Shown here piece after piece: positions 46,400-59,021 of a stretch of 64,000 nucleotides of DNA. The stretch's first letter is position 1. Each line of letters opens with the position of its first letter. Both the position numbers and the translations under genes were made by a program. The notes beneath the pieces are model-generated. The model did no database searches, was not told the origin of the DNA, and saw nothing but the letters and a program-made list of their open reading frames with translations. Source of the DNA: Phlebopus portentosus (Eukaryota; Basidiomycota; Agaricomycetes; Boletales; Boletinellaceae); NCBI GenBank assembly GCA_037892935.1, contig JAYXKI010000018.1:186001-250000 (forward strand). Direction: 5' to 3'.

Positions 46400-46769
46400 T
46401 TTCCCCGACATGGTGTGCTATGGACCATTTCATTCTTCCTCAACCCGCACGAGCGATGGTCGACCTCTTTCCGTTTTGTCCAGTGTAGTCCTGTGCTGAT
46501 AATTATACTTTATCCTGTGCATCATAAAGTAGATGGATGCTTAATAAAAGACGATGAACGGGACGAAAGTGGGTGTAGGAAAGAATCCATCATCTCCATT
46601 CGCTTGAGCCCTCCGTACCTCCCCCATCACGTGCAAATAATTTTGAGCGAGCGAGCCAACTTCGCACCACCACACTGCTTTGAGTGACGCCTCATTTCAT
46701 CAAGAAAATCTCTGCGGACTGTGAACAAGTCGGACTGAGCGTAACACGTCTCTAGTATTGCTCTGGAAG
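46400..46769. other. Short intergenic region upstream of ELP1
   Basis: The stretch has the 3' end of the coiled-coil gene and the promoter of the Elongator gene. No gene is evident. A TCACGTG-like word (catcacgtgc, 46624-46633) could be a bHLH-type site. Confidence 0.35.
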
Positions 46770-49700
46770 ATGAGAAGCCTTGCAATTGTCTCTTCGCGTT
46801 TATGGAATATTCCCTTCTCCCAGGTCGTCGCGGCAGCTTATGACGTCGAGCACAGTTGTGCATATGCTCTGTCTGAGAAACAAGACGAGATTGAAGTCTT
46901 TAGAATAGTTACTTTAGACCCTTCAGAGGTTAGTGTACACCGTCCAATCTCTCTTTCCCCAGTCATCCAAAACATTCATCTTGAAGCATAGGAATTTCCT
47001 GTTCCTATCGCAACATTTGCTGCAAATGGAGGCGTAGTGTCTGCCAGTTATGTAAGTGAAGCGCAGGCTATCGCTATCATAACTCGAGGTGGAGATATTG
47101 GTCTGGTACACGTAACGGACGGCTCTTCAAACCATGTGCGTTTCACAGAATGCATGCTACTTAATATACTGATCAAGTATTTTCAGTCTGAAGTTATCGG
47201 TTCTGTAGACTCAGGAATCGTCAGCGTCGGTTGGTCTCCGGATGAGTCACTCGTCGTCATCATTAATGGTGATGAAAAGTTGTTACTTATGACAAAAACC
47301 TTTGACGTCCTCCTCGAGCAGCCCTTGCTCACAGAAGAGTCTGGAGAGTCGCAGCAAGTAAATGTAGGGTGGGGTTCTAAACAGACACAATTCCACGGCT
47401 CGCTCGGGAAAGCTGCGGCTCAGGCGTCGCCGACGTCGTTTGCATCTGTAGGCACCAGTCCAGATGATGACGGTTTATCACGCGTGTCGTGGCGTGGAGA
47501 TGCAGCATTCTTCGTTGTTTCCACACTTCGGGCACCCACCACAGGTTTCAACGAGCGAAAGCGACGTACGTTGCGTGTGTATGATCGTCAAGGGGTGCTG
47601 CAAAACGTCGCGGAACCCATTGCGGGGCTCGAGCATGTTCTAGACTGGAGACCTAGTGGGAACCTCGTTGCTAGTACGCAACGATTTGGACCAGATGGCT
47701 GTGGAGCCGGAAGGGAAGGCAGGCATGATGTTGTGTTCTTTGAACGAAATGGTCTCAGACACGGAGATTTCACTTTGCGGGAGCAAGGAAACTATAAAGT
47801 GCGCGAGTTATTTTGGAATGCCGATTCGGAAATATTGGGTGTCTGGATAGAAAGAGAGGAAGGCGACGTTGGTGAGTTTCTGTTTCCTATCGCAATTCAA
47901 GTTCTGAGAAATTGACTGCTCGAGTAGTACAGCTATGGACAACCGGAAACTATCACTGGTAATTCGCACTTTCTTGCCAGTATCTTCTACAACTCATATT
48001 CGGTGAAGGTACTTGAAACAGGAGATCCTGGCTCCAAGGGAAAGCAATACACCAGTGAAGTTCACTTTCGTTACTTGGCATCCCGAGAATGCATTCCACT
48101 TGCTGCTTACAACCCAAAGTCCGTGTGCCTATGTTCTTCATTTCCTGCTGAGTCTGATTGATTAGCGTAGATCAAATACTTGAATATGCTCTGGCGTGGG
48201 AAACGCTCATATCACGCCGTGCTCCGCCAAACGATACTGGCTGCGTAGTTGTCATAGACGGGAGTACGAACTTTCGGCACGATCATTGATTACTTTTCTA
48301 ACGGCTATCATGCAGCTTCGCCGTTAATAACACCTTTCCGCACTGAAAATGTACCTCCACCAATGGCATCCTACACTCTAGAATTGTACGAAGCACAAAC
48401 GCCGATACATGTCGCGTTTTCTCCTATTGGCGATTATCTTGCGGTACTCCAGCATTCAGGCATGGTCACGCTCTGGAACCTACGTACACGTATCGGGTTC
48501 AGTCGCGGAAAGGCAGTCGATCCTGTTCAGCTATGCATGGTTGAATTAGACTTGGATGGTTGTCTACCCAGACAAATTGTACTTCACGAAGAGCCTTCTG
48601 CTTCGGAGACTTTCCGCGTCTCATGCCTCGTGTCGAATGGGAACGAGGATGCCGCGTTGATTGCGATTGTCGAGGAGAACGTTCTCCGAGCATCGAAGCT
48701 GATCGATCTTCCGGGGACAGATGGTCGTTTCGCGTATTCCGAGACTGGGCTGTACTGGCAGTCATCGGAGGGCAAGATCTTTTCTGGTATATCTTTCTTT
48801 CCCTCGTGTCATTCTTTTTGCTGATTCTCTCTAGTCTCCGCGTCAGACGGCTCACCGGCGTACATAACGAGTTTCCCTACCTTCTGTATCACCACAGAGG
48901 TGGTTTCCTTTGATGACGGCACGGAACTCTTCGTGGGTCGCTCAGATTCGGGGAAACTGTATTGCACAGGTCTCGAGGCAGAGTCAGCATTTCTTTTTGC
49001 GCAGAACACCACGTCCATGACCGTTTCCGTGGGATTCGTGATTTACACAACCTCAACGCATGATGCCTTCTTTGCTTCTCTTGGAAAGTTGAAAGCTCTG
49101 ATCCTTGATTCTGGTCCTTCTGGCACGTCCGAGGTCGCTACAGCGAAAGACCAGACGCAATGGGAACGCCGCCGAGTAGAGCGTGGTTCACGCATCGTAA
49201 CTGCTGTGCCGAGTAATATGAGCCTTGTTCTGCAGATGCCGCGTGGAAATCTGGAGACGATTAATCCTCGTCCGATGGTAATGACCGTAGTTGAGCAGGA
49301 TATCGAGGCGTGAGTAACTTCAATAATGACTTGACTTGTCGATCCCTGACGCCCTAACTCCATTTCTAGAAAGAGCTACCGGAAGGCGTTCTTGGCATGT
49401 CGGAAGCATCGCATCGACTTGACAATACTAGTTCAGCACGACCCGGCGACCTTCTTGGAGAACATCTCGTCCTTTGTCGATCAGATCGACGACGTGGACC
49501 ATCTCAACCTTTTCCTTACCAACATAGGGTGCGTCTATTTTCTTTGAGGACAAAGTCCACAAACTCTATGTTGCTGACCATCTTCATCTTTTCAGGCAAT
49601 CTTCTCTCGAGCCGGCCAAAATCTCCGAATACTGCGATGCGCTCCGTGCTGAGCTTGAGTCTAGAAGTTTAACCAAATACGTCAACTCCATTCTCACTGC

Positions 49701-51727
49701 GTATGTGGTAAAGAAGCCAGCTGATTATGAAGCTGGACTGTCTTCGCTTCTTCGACTACGTGGTTAGTCGTGGCTGTGTGCAACGTCAATCATTTTGCAT
49801 CTGGGCTGATGACACTTGCAGAGATCAACTCGGAGCTCGTCGAGGAAGCAGTAAAATACATCATCTTCTTGGTCGACGCAGATAAGTTGTTCGACATGGC
49901 GCTTGGCATGTACGACTTCTCGTTGGTCCTCCTCATCGCTCAACACTCTCAGCGTGTACGACGTTTATATTTCGAGTCAACCAGTGTCTGACAGCCTCTG
50001 ATAGGATCCACGAGAATACCTTCCATTCCTCCGCGAACTACGCGCTTTGCCAAATTACTATCAAAGGCATAAAATAGACGATCATTTGAAACGATACAGT
50101 AGCGCATTAGAGAACTTACATTTAGCTGGTGCGCGAAGTTTTACTAACAAGGTCTTCTTCTCTATGGCTGATGAACTTCTAACAATAGGTCCCGAATATT
50201 TTGAGGAAGCCGTCGTATTCATCGAGAAGCATAGACTGTACCGGGAAGCTTTGTCGTTGTGGAAGAATGATGTGGATCATTACAAGGTACGGCACTTGTG
50301 TATGTAGGACCGGAAAGAGCATGCAACTGAGCGGGCACTTAACAGCGCATTCTCGATGTTTACGGTGACTACTTGTATGAACGTCGCGAGTACCGACAGG
50401 CTGCACTAGGTAAGTGCAAGATTATGTTAAACATATTGTCACAATAACTTAACTCCTCTGCAGTCTTCACGGAAGCAGAAAACTCTTCAAAGGCACTTGT
50501 GGCATGTGAACGCGCTTTGATGTGGAGAGAGGCATTAGAGCTGGCAATTCGTGAATGCGTCGATGAGATTGCCTTTGCTGATCTGACGCATCGGCTCGCT
50601 GGTGAGTCCTATCGACGAGAGGAGGGGGTTTCTTATATGGAAGTGGCTTGTTTTGTAGATGAGCTTCTTTCCAAGAAGCGCTACGAGGAAGCTGCACGTG
50701 TCTTCTTGGACCACGCGAAGAGTGTCAGGCAGTGCGTCAGCGCTCTTGCCCAAGGAAACATGTTCTCGGAGGCTCGCCGAATCGTGCGTGCCCCTCTAGT
50801 GACCCTAGTTTGTAAAGATACTGACGTTTATTCATAGATCTCCCTTCATCGGGAGCCTTCGCTCCTTGAAGAAATTGTTCAGCCTGCTACGCTGGATACC
50901 TGCACCCGGATTACAGAGGATCTCGATGAGATGCGAACTCAACTTCGGAAACAACTTGAGAGGATCCGTGAATTGCGGATAAAGAAAACGGAAGAACCTG
51001 GTATGGTCTTCCATACCAAAGGAAATTTGACGCTCAGCCCTTTGAATTCGTCTTGACTTGTTTGGACAGATGCTTTCTATGGTCTCGACGATGACCCGAC
51101 GCTACACAGCGTAGACGTAATGACTGATGTCTCAATGGCGCCTACTGCATTCACCCGCTACACTGCAGCTCCATCGACTGCATCTAAGGCATCAAAGTAA
51201 GCAAACTCCACATCCCTTTAAAAGGTTGTAACTTCTTATGCTGGTTGCAGACGCACGTCTCGCTCAAAGCGTAAGATGGAGCGGAAAGTGGGTTCGGGCC
51301 GGAAAGGGACGATTGATGAAGAGGAGTACCTCCTCAAGTCTCTTGGAAAGCTTGTTGGCCGCTTCGGTGAGATCCAGTGTACGTTGATGTTTATCTGTTC
51401 ATGGGAAACAATCAACTTAGTTATCCTTTTTCAGCCGACTCAGAGCAAGTTCTCCCTCATCTTCTCCAAATCTCGCCGGAGCACCGAAATGAAGCTCGAG
51501 AGCTCCAAGTAAAAATATCTTCATTCCAAGTAGAACTACAGGAAGCAGTGGATGATGTGTGGCCAACTAACGACACTGGAGATGGAGCGAGCGAGATGAA
51601 TGTTACGAGTTGGGCAGAGAGAATGGAGGAACGAAGACGAGAACGGGAGAATGCGATCAAAACCATTGCGAAACCTGTTCTGGAATATAACGAGTCCAGT
51701 TGGAGATCGGATATATTCGGTGTTTGA
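46770..51727 (+). CDS. ELP1: Elongator complex subunit 1 (Elp1/IKI3)
   Basis: The protein starts MRSLAIVSSRLWNIPFSQVV at 46770 and runs through two WD40 propellers (for example SGIVSVGWSPDESLVVIING, GLSRVSWRGDAAFFVVSTLR, IAGLEHVLDWRPSGNLVAST, TPIHVAFSPIGDYLAVLQHS). The helical region has the family signature SYRKAFLACRKHRIDLTILV (49375) followed by QHDPATFLENISSFVDQIDD. The C-terminus carries the basic stretch SRSKRKMERKVGSGRKGTID (51260), known in this family to bind tRNA, and ends at 51727. Elp1 is the scaffold of the Elongator complex, which modifies wobble uridines of tRNA. Many short GT-AG introns are needed, and I found no frame break. Length is about 1300 residues, as usual for the family. 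Confidence 0.93.
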
Positions 51728-52196
51728 ATTGTGCTAATAATACGTCATTGAAAGCTTTTGCTCTGTCGAGAAAACTCAGGTCTAACTAGTCAGCCGCCTG
51801 ATAGGATCACGGAAGTATTTGATCGCTTGATAATTAGCCAATGGTTCTTCGTATAGCTTTGCCCCCGTGCGCGCGAACCTGACCACGAGCCTTGATTCGA
51901 CTTATGTCTGCTTCAGGCGCTTGCCATTTCAGGACATCTGCAGGATTTGGTGAGGAATGAGTAGCAATTTATCACTGGAAGCACTAGTGTCCAATGTCCC
52001 GACTCCATTCCGGCTCTTTGTTGCGCTTCTCAGGTCACTGCTGGTCAAAAATGTCCTGCTTGAGTCATTTTAGACGAATGCCATTTCTGGTCCCCAGTCT
52101 TTCAATTCAAATATACAACTCGAAGCGCCTATAAAGCTCGCGCAGATGGTTCAAGTAAGGATCTTGATTCGGCCTTCTGAATGCACCGTACTCAGC
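51728..52196. other. Intergenic between ELP1 and DUF6533 gene
   Basis: No credible coding frame is seen. The right part should contain the promoter of the DUF6533 gene. Confidence 0.45.
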
Positions 52197-54066
52197 ATGA
52201 CGGAGACTCGACTCGCAGAAGAATGGTCGGGGAACCTTTTGATAGTGGGTCCTCAAATGTGAGTTTCGCTACTCACTCTCATAGGTCCGCTGATCCTAAG
52301 AAACTTCACTTTTCTCAGATTAACAACCAAAGTAAGCTTTAATACTTCGATTCTTTTCTGTAAGGACAATGATTTCTTTTTCAGAAAGTGACATTGGGGT
52401 TTTACACACTTCACCTTTATGATCATCTTTTGACTCTTTCGGACGAGGTTCGCATTTCTCAACGCATGAAATTATCTCTGACTCGAAATATTAAATAGAT
52501 TGAGTTTATGTGGGACGCTCGAGTTTCGCTCGCTTCAATCCTATTTTTTGTAGTAAGGAGGCCCATTCCTGAAGCAGAGCGTCATTTCTTATTTTCTCGC
52601 TCAACGCAGAATCGATATTATTCCTTTATCTTCTTTACGATAAGCTTTATAAGTGAGTGATTTTTTGTCCTGCATGTTTCAGCTTTCTGATATATTCACC
52701 TCTCAGTGAAGGTTACCCCTGTGATGGATCCAACTGTAAGAGTCGAATTCTTGTCTGGAGGTGTGAATGCTCAGCCATACTCAGGTGTACGCCTGTTTGG
52801 GCTCCCATGCCTCTAGCTTAAGAATTGATAGGTAAAATAGATGCAAAAATTTCGCTCTCTTCTTGCCCATCGCGGGAGGGATTGCGCTTACTATATTTCC
52901 CGATATCGTTTTGGCATTACGGTACGTAAAAAGTAACGACTGTGTGAGTGAGTTCCCAGCATATTCATGTCTCCCATTTGCAGTGTTTACGCCCTTCACG
53001 GTCGCCGCCAACTAGTCGGGTTGATCCTAGCAACTTACCTATCAGCAGAGCTCGGAGTAGCGCTATGGATATACTTGACGCCTGGCTCCCTTCGTAAGAA
53101 TTAATGCCATAGTTTCGGCCAAAAGTTATCGGTCTGACTCCTGCATACCTAGCTCTCACAATGATACCCTACTCTGCTGATTACAAAGAGTTCTATTGTA
53201 AATCATTCTCTGAGAGTTACACAATGTACGGTGCTGATGCTTGCATGCAGTATGCATGTTGCAAAAGTCTGAAAAAATGTGAGACGTTCGTATCCCTCTG
53301 ATAAAACAGCACGCTTATGAATTACTCGTAGAAGCAATTGGAAGGCTTCACTTTTCCAGTTTATGCAGATTGGATACGATACCATAGTCATCGCCTTCAT
53401 GCTCGGAAAAGCAAAATTGGCACGGCAATCTCCCTACAAACTACTTGCGCGAATGATTCAGGATAATACGTTATACTATGCGTGAGTGCTCCTAGTAGAG
53501 TCCATTTGGACAAATAGCTATAACCTGGCCTCAGAGCTTTACTGGCTGCAAATCTTACATGGGCTCTGATGATATTACTTGGTCCGGTAAGATCGTCCTA
53601 GTACGCGAATATAAATGAAATCTCTGACTCTCAATCCCGGATCGCTAGAACGCACTCAAATATATTGCTGCAAGGCAAGATCTTGTTTGCATATATATTC
53701 ATTTATGCGCTACGTTAATACTTGAACCTCCAGCCCTACCCTTGTGTGTGTACTAATATGCTAATAATTGTCGCGAAACGGGAACTCAACTTTATTGTCA
53801 GTATTGCTTGTACAATGATCAGCCGACTGACAATGTCCCTACGCAAGCACGATTCCAAGGATAGAGACATTTCTTTCCGGACCATGGACATCCAGGCCTC
53901 CGGAATACAGATAGCTTTTCCAGAGGGTTATGTCGAGCATACAGATTCGGAGTTGGGGGACGACTTTATGGCCACCAAGAAATGTGTATCGGAAGATTCA
54001 TCTTCTTTCGACGGAAGTCTCGAATTGGGATGGAAAGGCTGCACTGATGGCGTGCAGAACGGATAA
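52197..54066 (+). CDS. DUF6533 family multi-pass membrane protein
   Basis: The start MTETRLAEEWSGNLLIVGPQ precedes the DUF6533 signature TLHLYDHLLTLSDEIEFMWD (52400-52520) and ARVSFASILFF, then NRYYSFIFFTISFI. Further exons give NFALFLPIAGGIALTIFPDI then VLALRVYALHGRRQLVGLIL and ATYLSAELGVALWIYLTPGS (about 52840-53090), YDTIVIAFMLGKAKLARQSP (about 53370), YKLLARMIQDNTLYYA, ALLAANLTWALMILLGP (53535) and a cytosolic tail from SRLTMSLRKHDSKDRD to the stop at 54066. The order matches this agaricomycete family of seven-helix-like membrane proteins of unknown function. All introns are short. The middle portion around 53150-53330 is hard to splice by eye and may hide a defect. Confidence 0.75.
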
Positions 54067-54483
54067 CACCGTAGTTGGCGGTACCAAGGAAAAGAATAGG
54101 TATACTGTATGTCGTGTGTATGTAAAGCAATCAGACTTACGTTCTAATCGTGGGAACATCGGCCTCCATATGGACGCTACTTGAAATTCCTTTTCTACTG
54201 TCACGACTTGCCAGCATTTCGTCGAAAACGAAGAGTTCTCAGGAAATGTTTCCTTTTGATGACTTGAGGCCTGCAATTCTTTCCAGATGTTCTGAATCCA
54301 TCTCTTCGAATTGTCTCTATAATGTAACTCACAATCAATTCTCTTATCGATGCTGTCCTGGGGATGAATGGTCTTCTCTAGAACAAATTTCTTTGCAGGT
54401 TAACCGAACGCCCGAATTAATTCGATGCAATCTTGTGCTGTAACGATGCATTCGATACTTCAAACCAGACTCAAACAACACAT
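54067..54483. other. Intergenic, no recognised gene
   Basis: Frames here are antisense or chance. No domain or repeat is recognised. Confidence 0.35.
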
Positions 54484-55329
54484 ATGAACAAAGTCATCGA
54501 GCAAAGTAATACTAGTACAGCATATAAGACGTTCAAATTCTCTTCCGAAGCTTCTGACGAAAACATGCACCTTTCTTCACTATGCCTGCACGTATCGAGC
54601 AAGCCATTTTCACTGACACTGGTGACGGGAGAGGCGTACGTCCAGTGTACAGGCACACTACAAGCTCGGGTGGGCGACGGTACAGATCAAGTACGAAGAC
54701 GCCATGAAGCAACTCCTCTCCCTCCCCCTTCCAGAAAAAGCACTAAGGATCACGAGCGTCCGGAACCAAGATCGAACCCACTGGAAGCAGATATTCCCAG
54801 TAGCAAGGCGCATAGCTCTTTCCCCTCAAGTCGACGAGACAGTGCGTCGCATCACTCTACGACCGATGGAAGGAGGCGGCATCCTCCGAACAATGAAGGG
54901 GCAGCTAATAACGACAATACAAGACGTCGAACGGAAGGCCAGGACGACGGCGCTATTCTAATGCCACATCTTATGTTCGTACGCGCTTGTTTGCTTCTCG
55001 CCAAGACTTCAGATATCAAGAAATATTTTGAGCCTCGGGTGCAACAGCTTGAGTCAATTTCAACAAAAATTGAATCAATCAGACCTGATGATGAATCGTT
55101 CAAAGACAAGTTGGTCGTTCGCGAACTGGAATTCCTTGAAGTATATATTGGTGGACTCAAATTCTCGAAAGACATGTTATCCATAGAAACAAGTATAAAA
55201 GATCCAACAAGGCGAACCGATCTGACGACTTGGATTACTAAACGGATAGCCGGCGCTATGGAGGTTCGGAATAATCTGTTGAAAGGAAGACTCATGTTCA
55301 TGGTCACAGACTATGATAATTATACATAG
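54484..55329 (+). CDS. Hypothetical protein, unassigned
   Basis: A continuous frame of about 280 codons begins MNKVIEQSNTSTAYKTFKFS. The middle part is Ser/Pro/Arg-rich and probably disordered (about residues 75-165). The C-terminal 110 residues look folded and helical (LMFVRACLLLAKTSDIKKYF, PRVQQLESISTKIESIRPDD, RELEFLEVYIGGLKFSKDML). It ends at 55329. A second frame overlaps at 54704-54961 and also has protein-like composition, so an alternative spliced structure cannot be excluded. No family is recognised. Confidence 0.45.
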   Translation: MNKVIEQSNTSTAYKTFKFSSEASDENMHLSSLCLHVSSKPFSLTLVTGEAYVQCTGTLQARVGDGTDQVRRRHEATPLPPPSRKSTKDHERPEPRSNPLEADIPSSKAHSSFPSSRRDSASHHSTTDGRRRHPPNNEGAANNDNTRRRTEGQDDGAILMPHLMFVRACLLLAKTSDIKKYFEPRVQQLESISTKIESIRPDDESFKDKLVVRELEFLEVYIGGLKFSKDMLSIETSIKDPTRRTDLTTWITKRIAGAMEVRNNLLKGRLMFMVTDYDNYT

Positions 55330-56547
55330 AGATTATTTGGCTCAGCTCGATAAAGACCTATCTGTAGAACAACAATAACTAATCTTAGGCGAGTACGTAC
55401 CTGCAGCACTAAGCTTCCCAGAATCTAGCCGTCAGAATATGGTGCCGAATAAATTGCATCTCCTTTCGTCACTTTGCTCCAGACCCCATAAACGCACAAT
55501 GTTGTGTATATTTCCAACATTTCGTGATACGTCCACACTCTTCTTCTGGAAATGATGCTGCTTGTTACAAATGTTCGATGTACAAGCGTTTGCTTTGTAA
55601 ACAAGTTTCTATACGTTTACTTACATATGCACATTGCCAGTGTGAATGATAGAAGGCTTACGGTATCATCACCATAGGGAGTTCTGTCATATGATAAAGT
55701 GCAACGACTTCATTATTCTATTATCCAATTGAGCCGTAATTACCAACCTTACGCTCCGCCCTCAAACGCTTATCCGCAGAGGCTTCACTCCATTCACCGA
55801 GAGAAGATGCTGACGGCATGGAACAGCTTTAAGTAAGGGGTTTCGCTCGACTTGTTTGGAAGGTGGTCGTACATGTATATAACCCGTGCATTAGAGAAGA
55901 AGACTACACAGGACCACTCTGGCGAGGTGAGGTGACTCAAGTGAGTCCTGAGACGGAACATACTTGGACTCGTACCCACCTGGACTTGACCAGGAGAAAC
56001 GGTGTAGGAGCGAAGCAGAAGAATTGCGCTGGTTATTCCACCTTCATCTCAAAAGAAGGATATCAGTAAAACACCTTGAGTCAGGCTCCTTGGATCACAT
56101 ATGTAGTCCTTGTACTTTGGAAATCACAGAATGCAGAGGCGTATGATCAGTCATGATTGCGAGGTCCAAGAAGCTGATATTGTTAGGTACAAGCTAGACA
56201 CAGCTACATAGGTCCCATCGATGTCCAAGCTATTTGGTACTTCAATACAAGAAAGCGCAAAGCGACAATCAAGATGAGAAAACTTCACCTCAGAGGAGGA
56301 GGAGGAGGGGGGGGAGATTAGAAACAAAGGAAAGACAGTTAAGCGTGACGATGAGGAACGGTGAGAAATACAGAAGGAGAAAGACCAACGGAATTCGTGA
56401 ATCTTGGTTTAAAATAGACAGATAAACAATGGTTTACGGCGCCGGGGATGGAAGGGACGGCAAATAAGAATGCACATCAGGACAAGGCTTTGGGAGTCAT
56501 CCTCGTAATCGCGTGCTATCGAGAAAGTGTATCAAGAGGCGAAATCT
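55330..56547. other. Intergenic, no recognised gene
   Basis: Short frames only. A purine-rich run (about 56290-56345, with gaggaggaggaggagg then a G8 tract) lies near the 3' end of the next minus-strand gene. Nothing else is supported. Confidence 0.4.
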
Positions 56548-57222
56548 TCAGAGGCGCCTGGTCAACCAACTAAATGGGCTTGGAGATCGTTTAACGGGAG
56601 GTGCTGCAGGTTGTGACAACAGACGGCCATCCTCTGACCGAGACGACACAGCCCGTGAAGACTTTTCCGCGTCTCCGATAAAAGCATCACAGAGCCTGGC
56701 GCTACTGCTGTAATTCGGCGGCGCATCATTGCAGCCGGTTCGATATCCAGAGGCTGTGGGAACGGCAAAGTCCGTTTCAGATTGAGCTACTCGCGGGGTC
56801 GTGGGTTCAGCAAGAATGACAATTTCGATGATCTCATATGTGGCTAGAGACTTCATGGCTCGAGCCCAAGCCATTGGTGCAATGCGCACTTTGCTCAAAG
56901 ATTCGTTACTTCCAACCCGTACGGACACTTGAAATGCAAGACGAGCGCGTGGGGTGTCTGTGAGGCTCGGGAAGACCCTCTTTGCGAAGTCAAGTGCTTG
57001 CTGAAAACCATCAGAAACGAATTGATCAGCAAACAACTCCAAAGGAGGGAAAATTAGTGCTTTTACCTCATGATCTTGCGGAGGTTCTACATAAACCATT
57101 TCTTCTCCCAAGCGATATGTGACAAGTTCAGCAGGATATTGTCTGTTACTCATGATTTGAGGCTGCTTCGGAGCCGAACGAGATGAAGAAACTGTGATGT
57201 TGCCAGTACGTCTCGTAGACAT
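56548..57222 (-). CDS. Conserved-looking hypothetical protein
   Basis: The frame starts MSTRRTGNITVSSSRSAPKQ at 57222 and contains ELVTYRLGEEMVYVEPPQDH, then ALDFAKRVFPSLTDTPRARL, FQVSVRVGSNESLSKVRIAP and MAWARAMKSLATYEIIEIVI before a Ser-rich tail. A 66-nt segment after QDHE begins gtaaaa and ends tttcag. Its length is a multiple of three, so it is open in frame but is more likely a spliced intron, which gives about 202 residues. The alternating strand-helix pattern suggests a small folded domain. I do not recognise the family. Confidence 0.55.
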   Translation of the reverse strand: MSTRRTGNITVSSSRSAPKQPQIMSNRQYPAELVTYRLGEEMVYVEPPQDHEVKALIFPPLELFADQFVSDGFQQALDFAKRVFPSLTDTPRARLAFQVSVRVGSNESLSKVRIAPMAWARAMKSLATYEIIEIVILAEPTTPRVAQSETDFAVPTASGYRTGCNDAPPNYSSSARLCDAFIGDAEKSSRAVSSRSEDGRLLSQPAAPPVKRSPSPFSWLTRRL

Positions 57223-59021
57223 CCTTCGTGAAGTAATGCGATATGTGAACAGAGGATTGTTGTGGCTTCTGACAAAAACGGGGGTAAAAGGCGAGGCAAG
57301 GAATCCACTTTACCCAGCGTGAGTTTATATAGCGAATGGCCGCGAACCTAGGAAACGAGAATAGTGGCTTGTTATTCATCCAAAGAATAGAAGTTTAGGG
57401 GCCTAAGCTGGGCCGGATAGATATCAAAATGGAGACTATTTCGGCAAGGAGACGTTGCGTGAACCAGCACAGGAGAACGCACTGCCTCAATAACGAGGAC
57501 ACGCAATTGGGCAGGACATCATAAAAGTCCGACTGAGATCTGGAGGCACTGCTTTGTTTTCCTCCTGTAACCACCGAAGCTGACACTTGCATTGCATGGT
57601 AGAGTCAGACCTTCTCCCAATAAGTAGATGTGGTTTGAAGTGAATAATGGAAATAAAATAAAATATGACTCCTACAAGGGAGCTTACGTCAACCCGTACG
57701 CGGGTTCGATTCCCGCCCTGACAACCGCTCTTATTTGATTCGAACAGCCCTGTTCAGATGGTCAGACTTTGTCGAGACAAGCTACAATGTCGCGATGTGT
57801 CCACCATCTTGCTCGTCTGTTCATTCACGGAATCGCCCAAAGAGGCACTTTTCTACTCTCCTTGCTCTTCCATTCTAAAAGTCCATCTTAACATTGATCA
57901 TTCTCCTGACTCGGCATCTATCATTTAATAACGTACAGATCACAGAATCCAATTGACATGAAAGGAGGCGTAGATTCAGCACAGGAATAAACCTTCAGCA
58001 TCGCCATGCTTGCCATGTGAAAGCGACATGGGGACAGTGGTATGTTGCGGCGTTCCTTGAGAACTTTGTTCGGCAAGTTATTATGAACTTTAAAACAAAC
58101 ACGTCTGAAGAAGTTTAAGCTGGCAGGATGGACTCGAGATTACTTTATGCGCGTCCGCACCAAAAAGATCACTATGCATATCGAGCACAAATCCTTCACA
58201 ATAACACACTATAAGATCCGATAGGTATATACTATCTCACTTGAGCTCGCGATTTCTACTGGAGATTTGAACACAGCGACCAGGTACCAGTTCGGTCAAT
58301 GAATAAAAGTGGATTCAGTATAGAGACAGTTTCCGAGCAAATTCCGTGCGTTTTATTTTTCGTCTCGAGGTGTGCCCACCAGTGACTCATGGCAACCATG
58401 AAGATGATTTGATCCTTTTCGTTCTGATTCTGCGCACGCTGTGCAAAGAAATCAGTGGGCGAGGCGCAGCTATATATCTGTGCCCTTTGACGGATCAAGC
58501 TTCTGCAAGCATATACCGCCCTTTCTTAGGCTGCTGTGGCACGCAGTTTGCAGAGTCTAAGTTTAAACACAGCAACAATGGAGATAGAGTTATTACGTTA
58601 GCAGGCGGAAATGTCCTGTAAATGGCTAAAGCTTCTGAGGACTGCCGTAACTGTTCATAGACGTAGAATCTGAACGAAAAAAGGCCGGCTCATCAAGCAA
58701 AATAAAATCACGAGATGAGGAGGGAATTCCATACCATATCGCACTGTTAAGAGCATGTTGCATCGAGCAATGTATGGATATCTCAATTTGAGGGGCAGAC
58801 CTTTTCAGGCTCTTCTCGAGTAACTACTTTGGTCGATTCGAATACAGCAAGGAATCAAAATTAATACTGATATCTCGATTCTCGGACGCAAGAAGTAAGA
58901 AAACGAGGCGCTTGAAGCCATCAGAATAAGAGGGGAAAGTAGGATGTGCCGGATGTGAATATGAAGGCAACGTGTAGACCACGACATTCAGCTCCAGTCC
59001 ATTCTGAGTTAAGTCAGCACC
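57223..59021. other. Long intergenic region
   Basis: No gene is supported. A tRNA-like T-arm occurs at 57700-57716. Frames such as 58346-58621 (plus) and 58498-58256 (minus) show no domain. The right end should hold the promoter of the clathrin light chain gene. Confidence 0.4.
57671..57724 (+). tRNA. Possible tRNA 3' half (fragment)
   Basis: The stretch gcgggttcgattcccgc (57700-57716) is a perfect 5-bp T-stem with a 7-base loop and a good B-box, followed by seven bases (cctgaca) and an A that would fit an acceptor strand. Upstream, cttacgt (57683-57689) could be an anticodon loop with TAC (valine), but its stem pairs poorly and no matching 5' acceptor or D-arm is seen. It is more likely a tRNA fragment or tRNA-derived repeat than a functional gene. 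Confidence 0.3.

Noticed and set aside
54852..55307. 151-codon minus-strand frame
   Set aside because: It lies antisense to the helical C-terminus of the hypothetical gene and has no features of its own.
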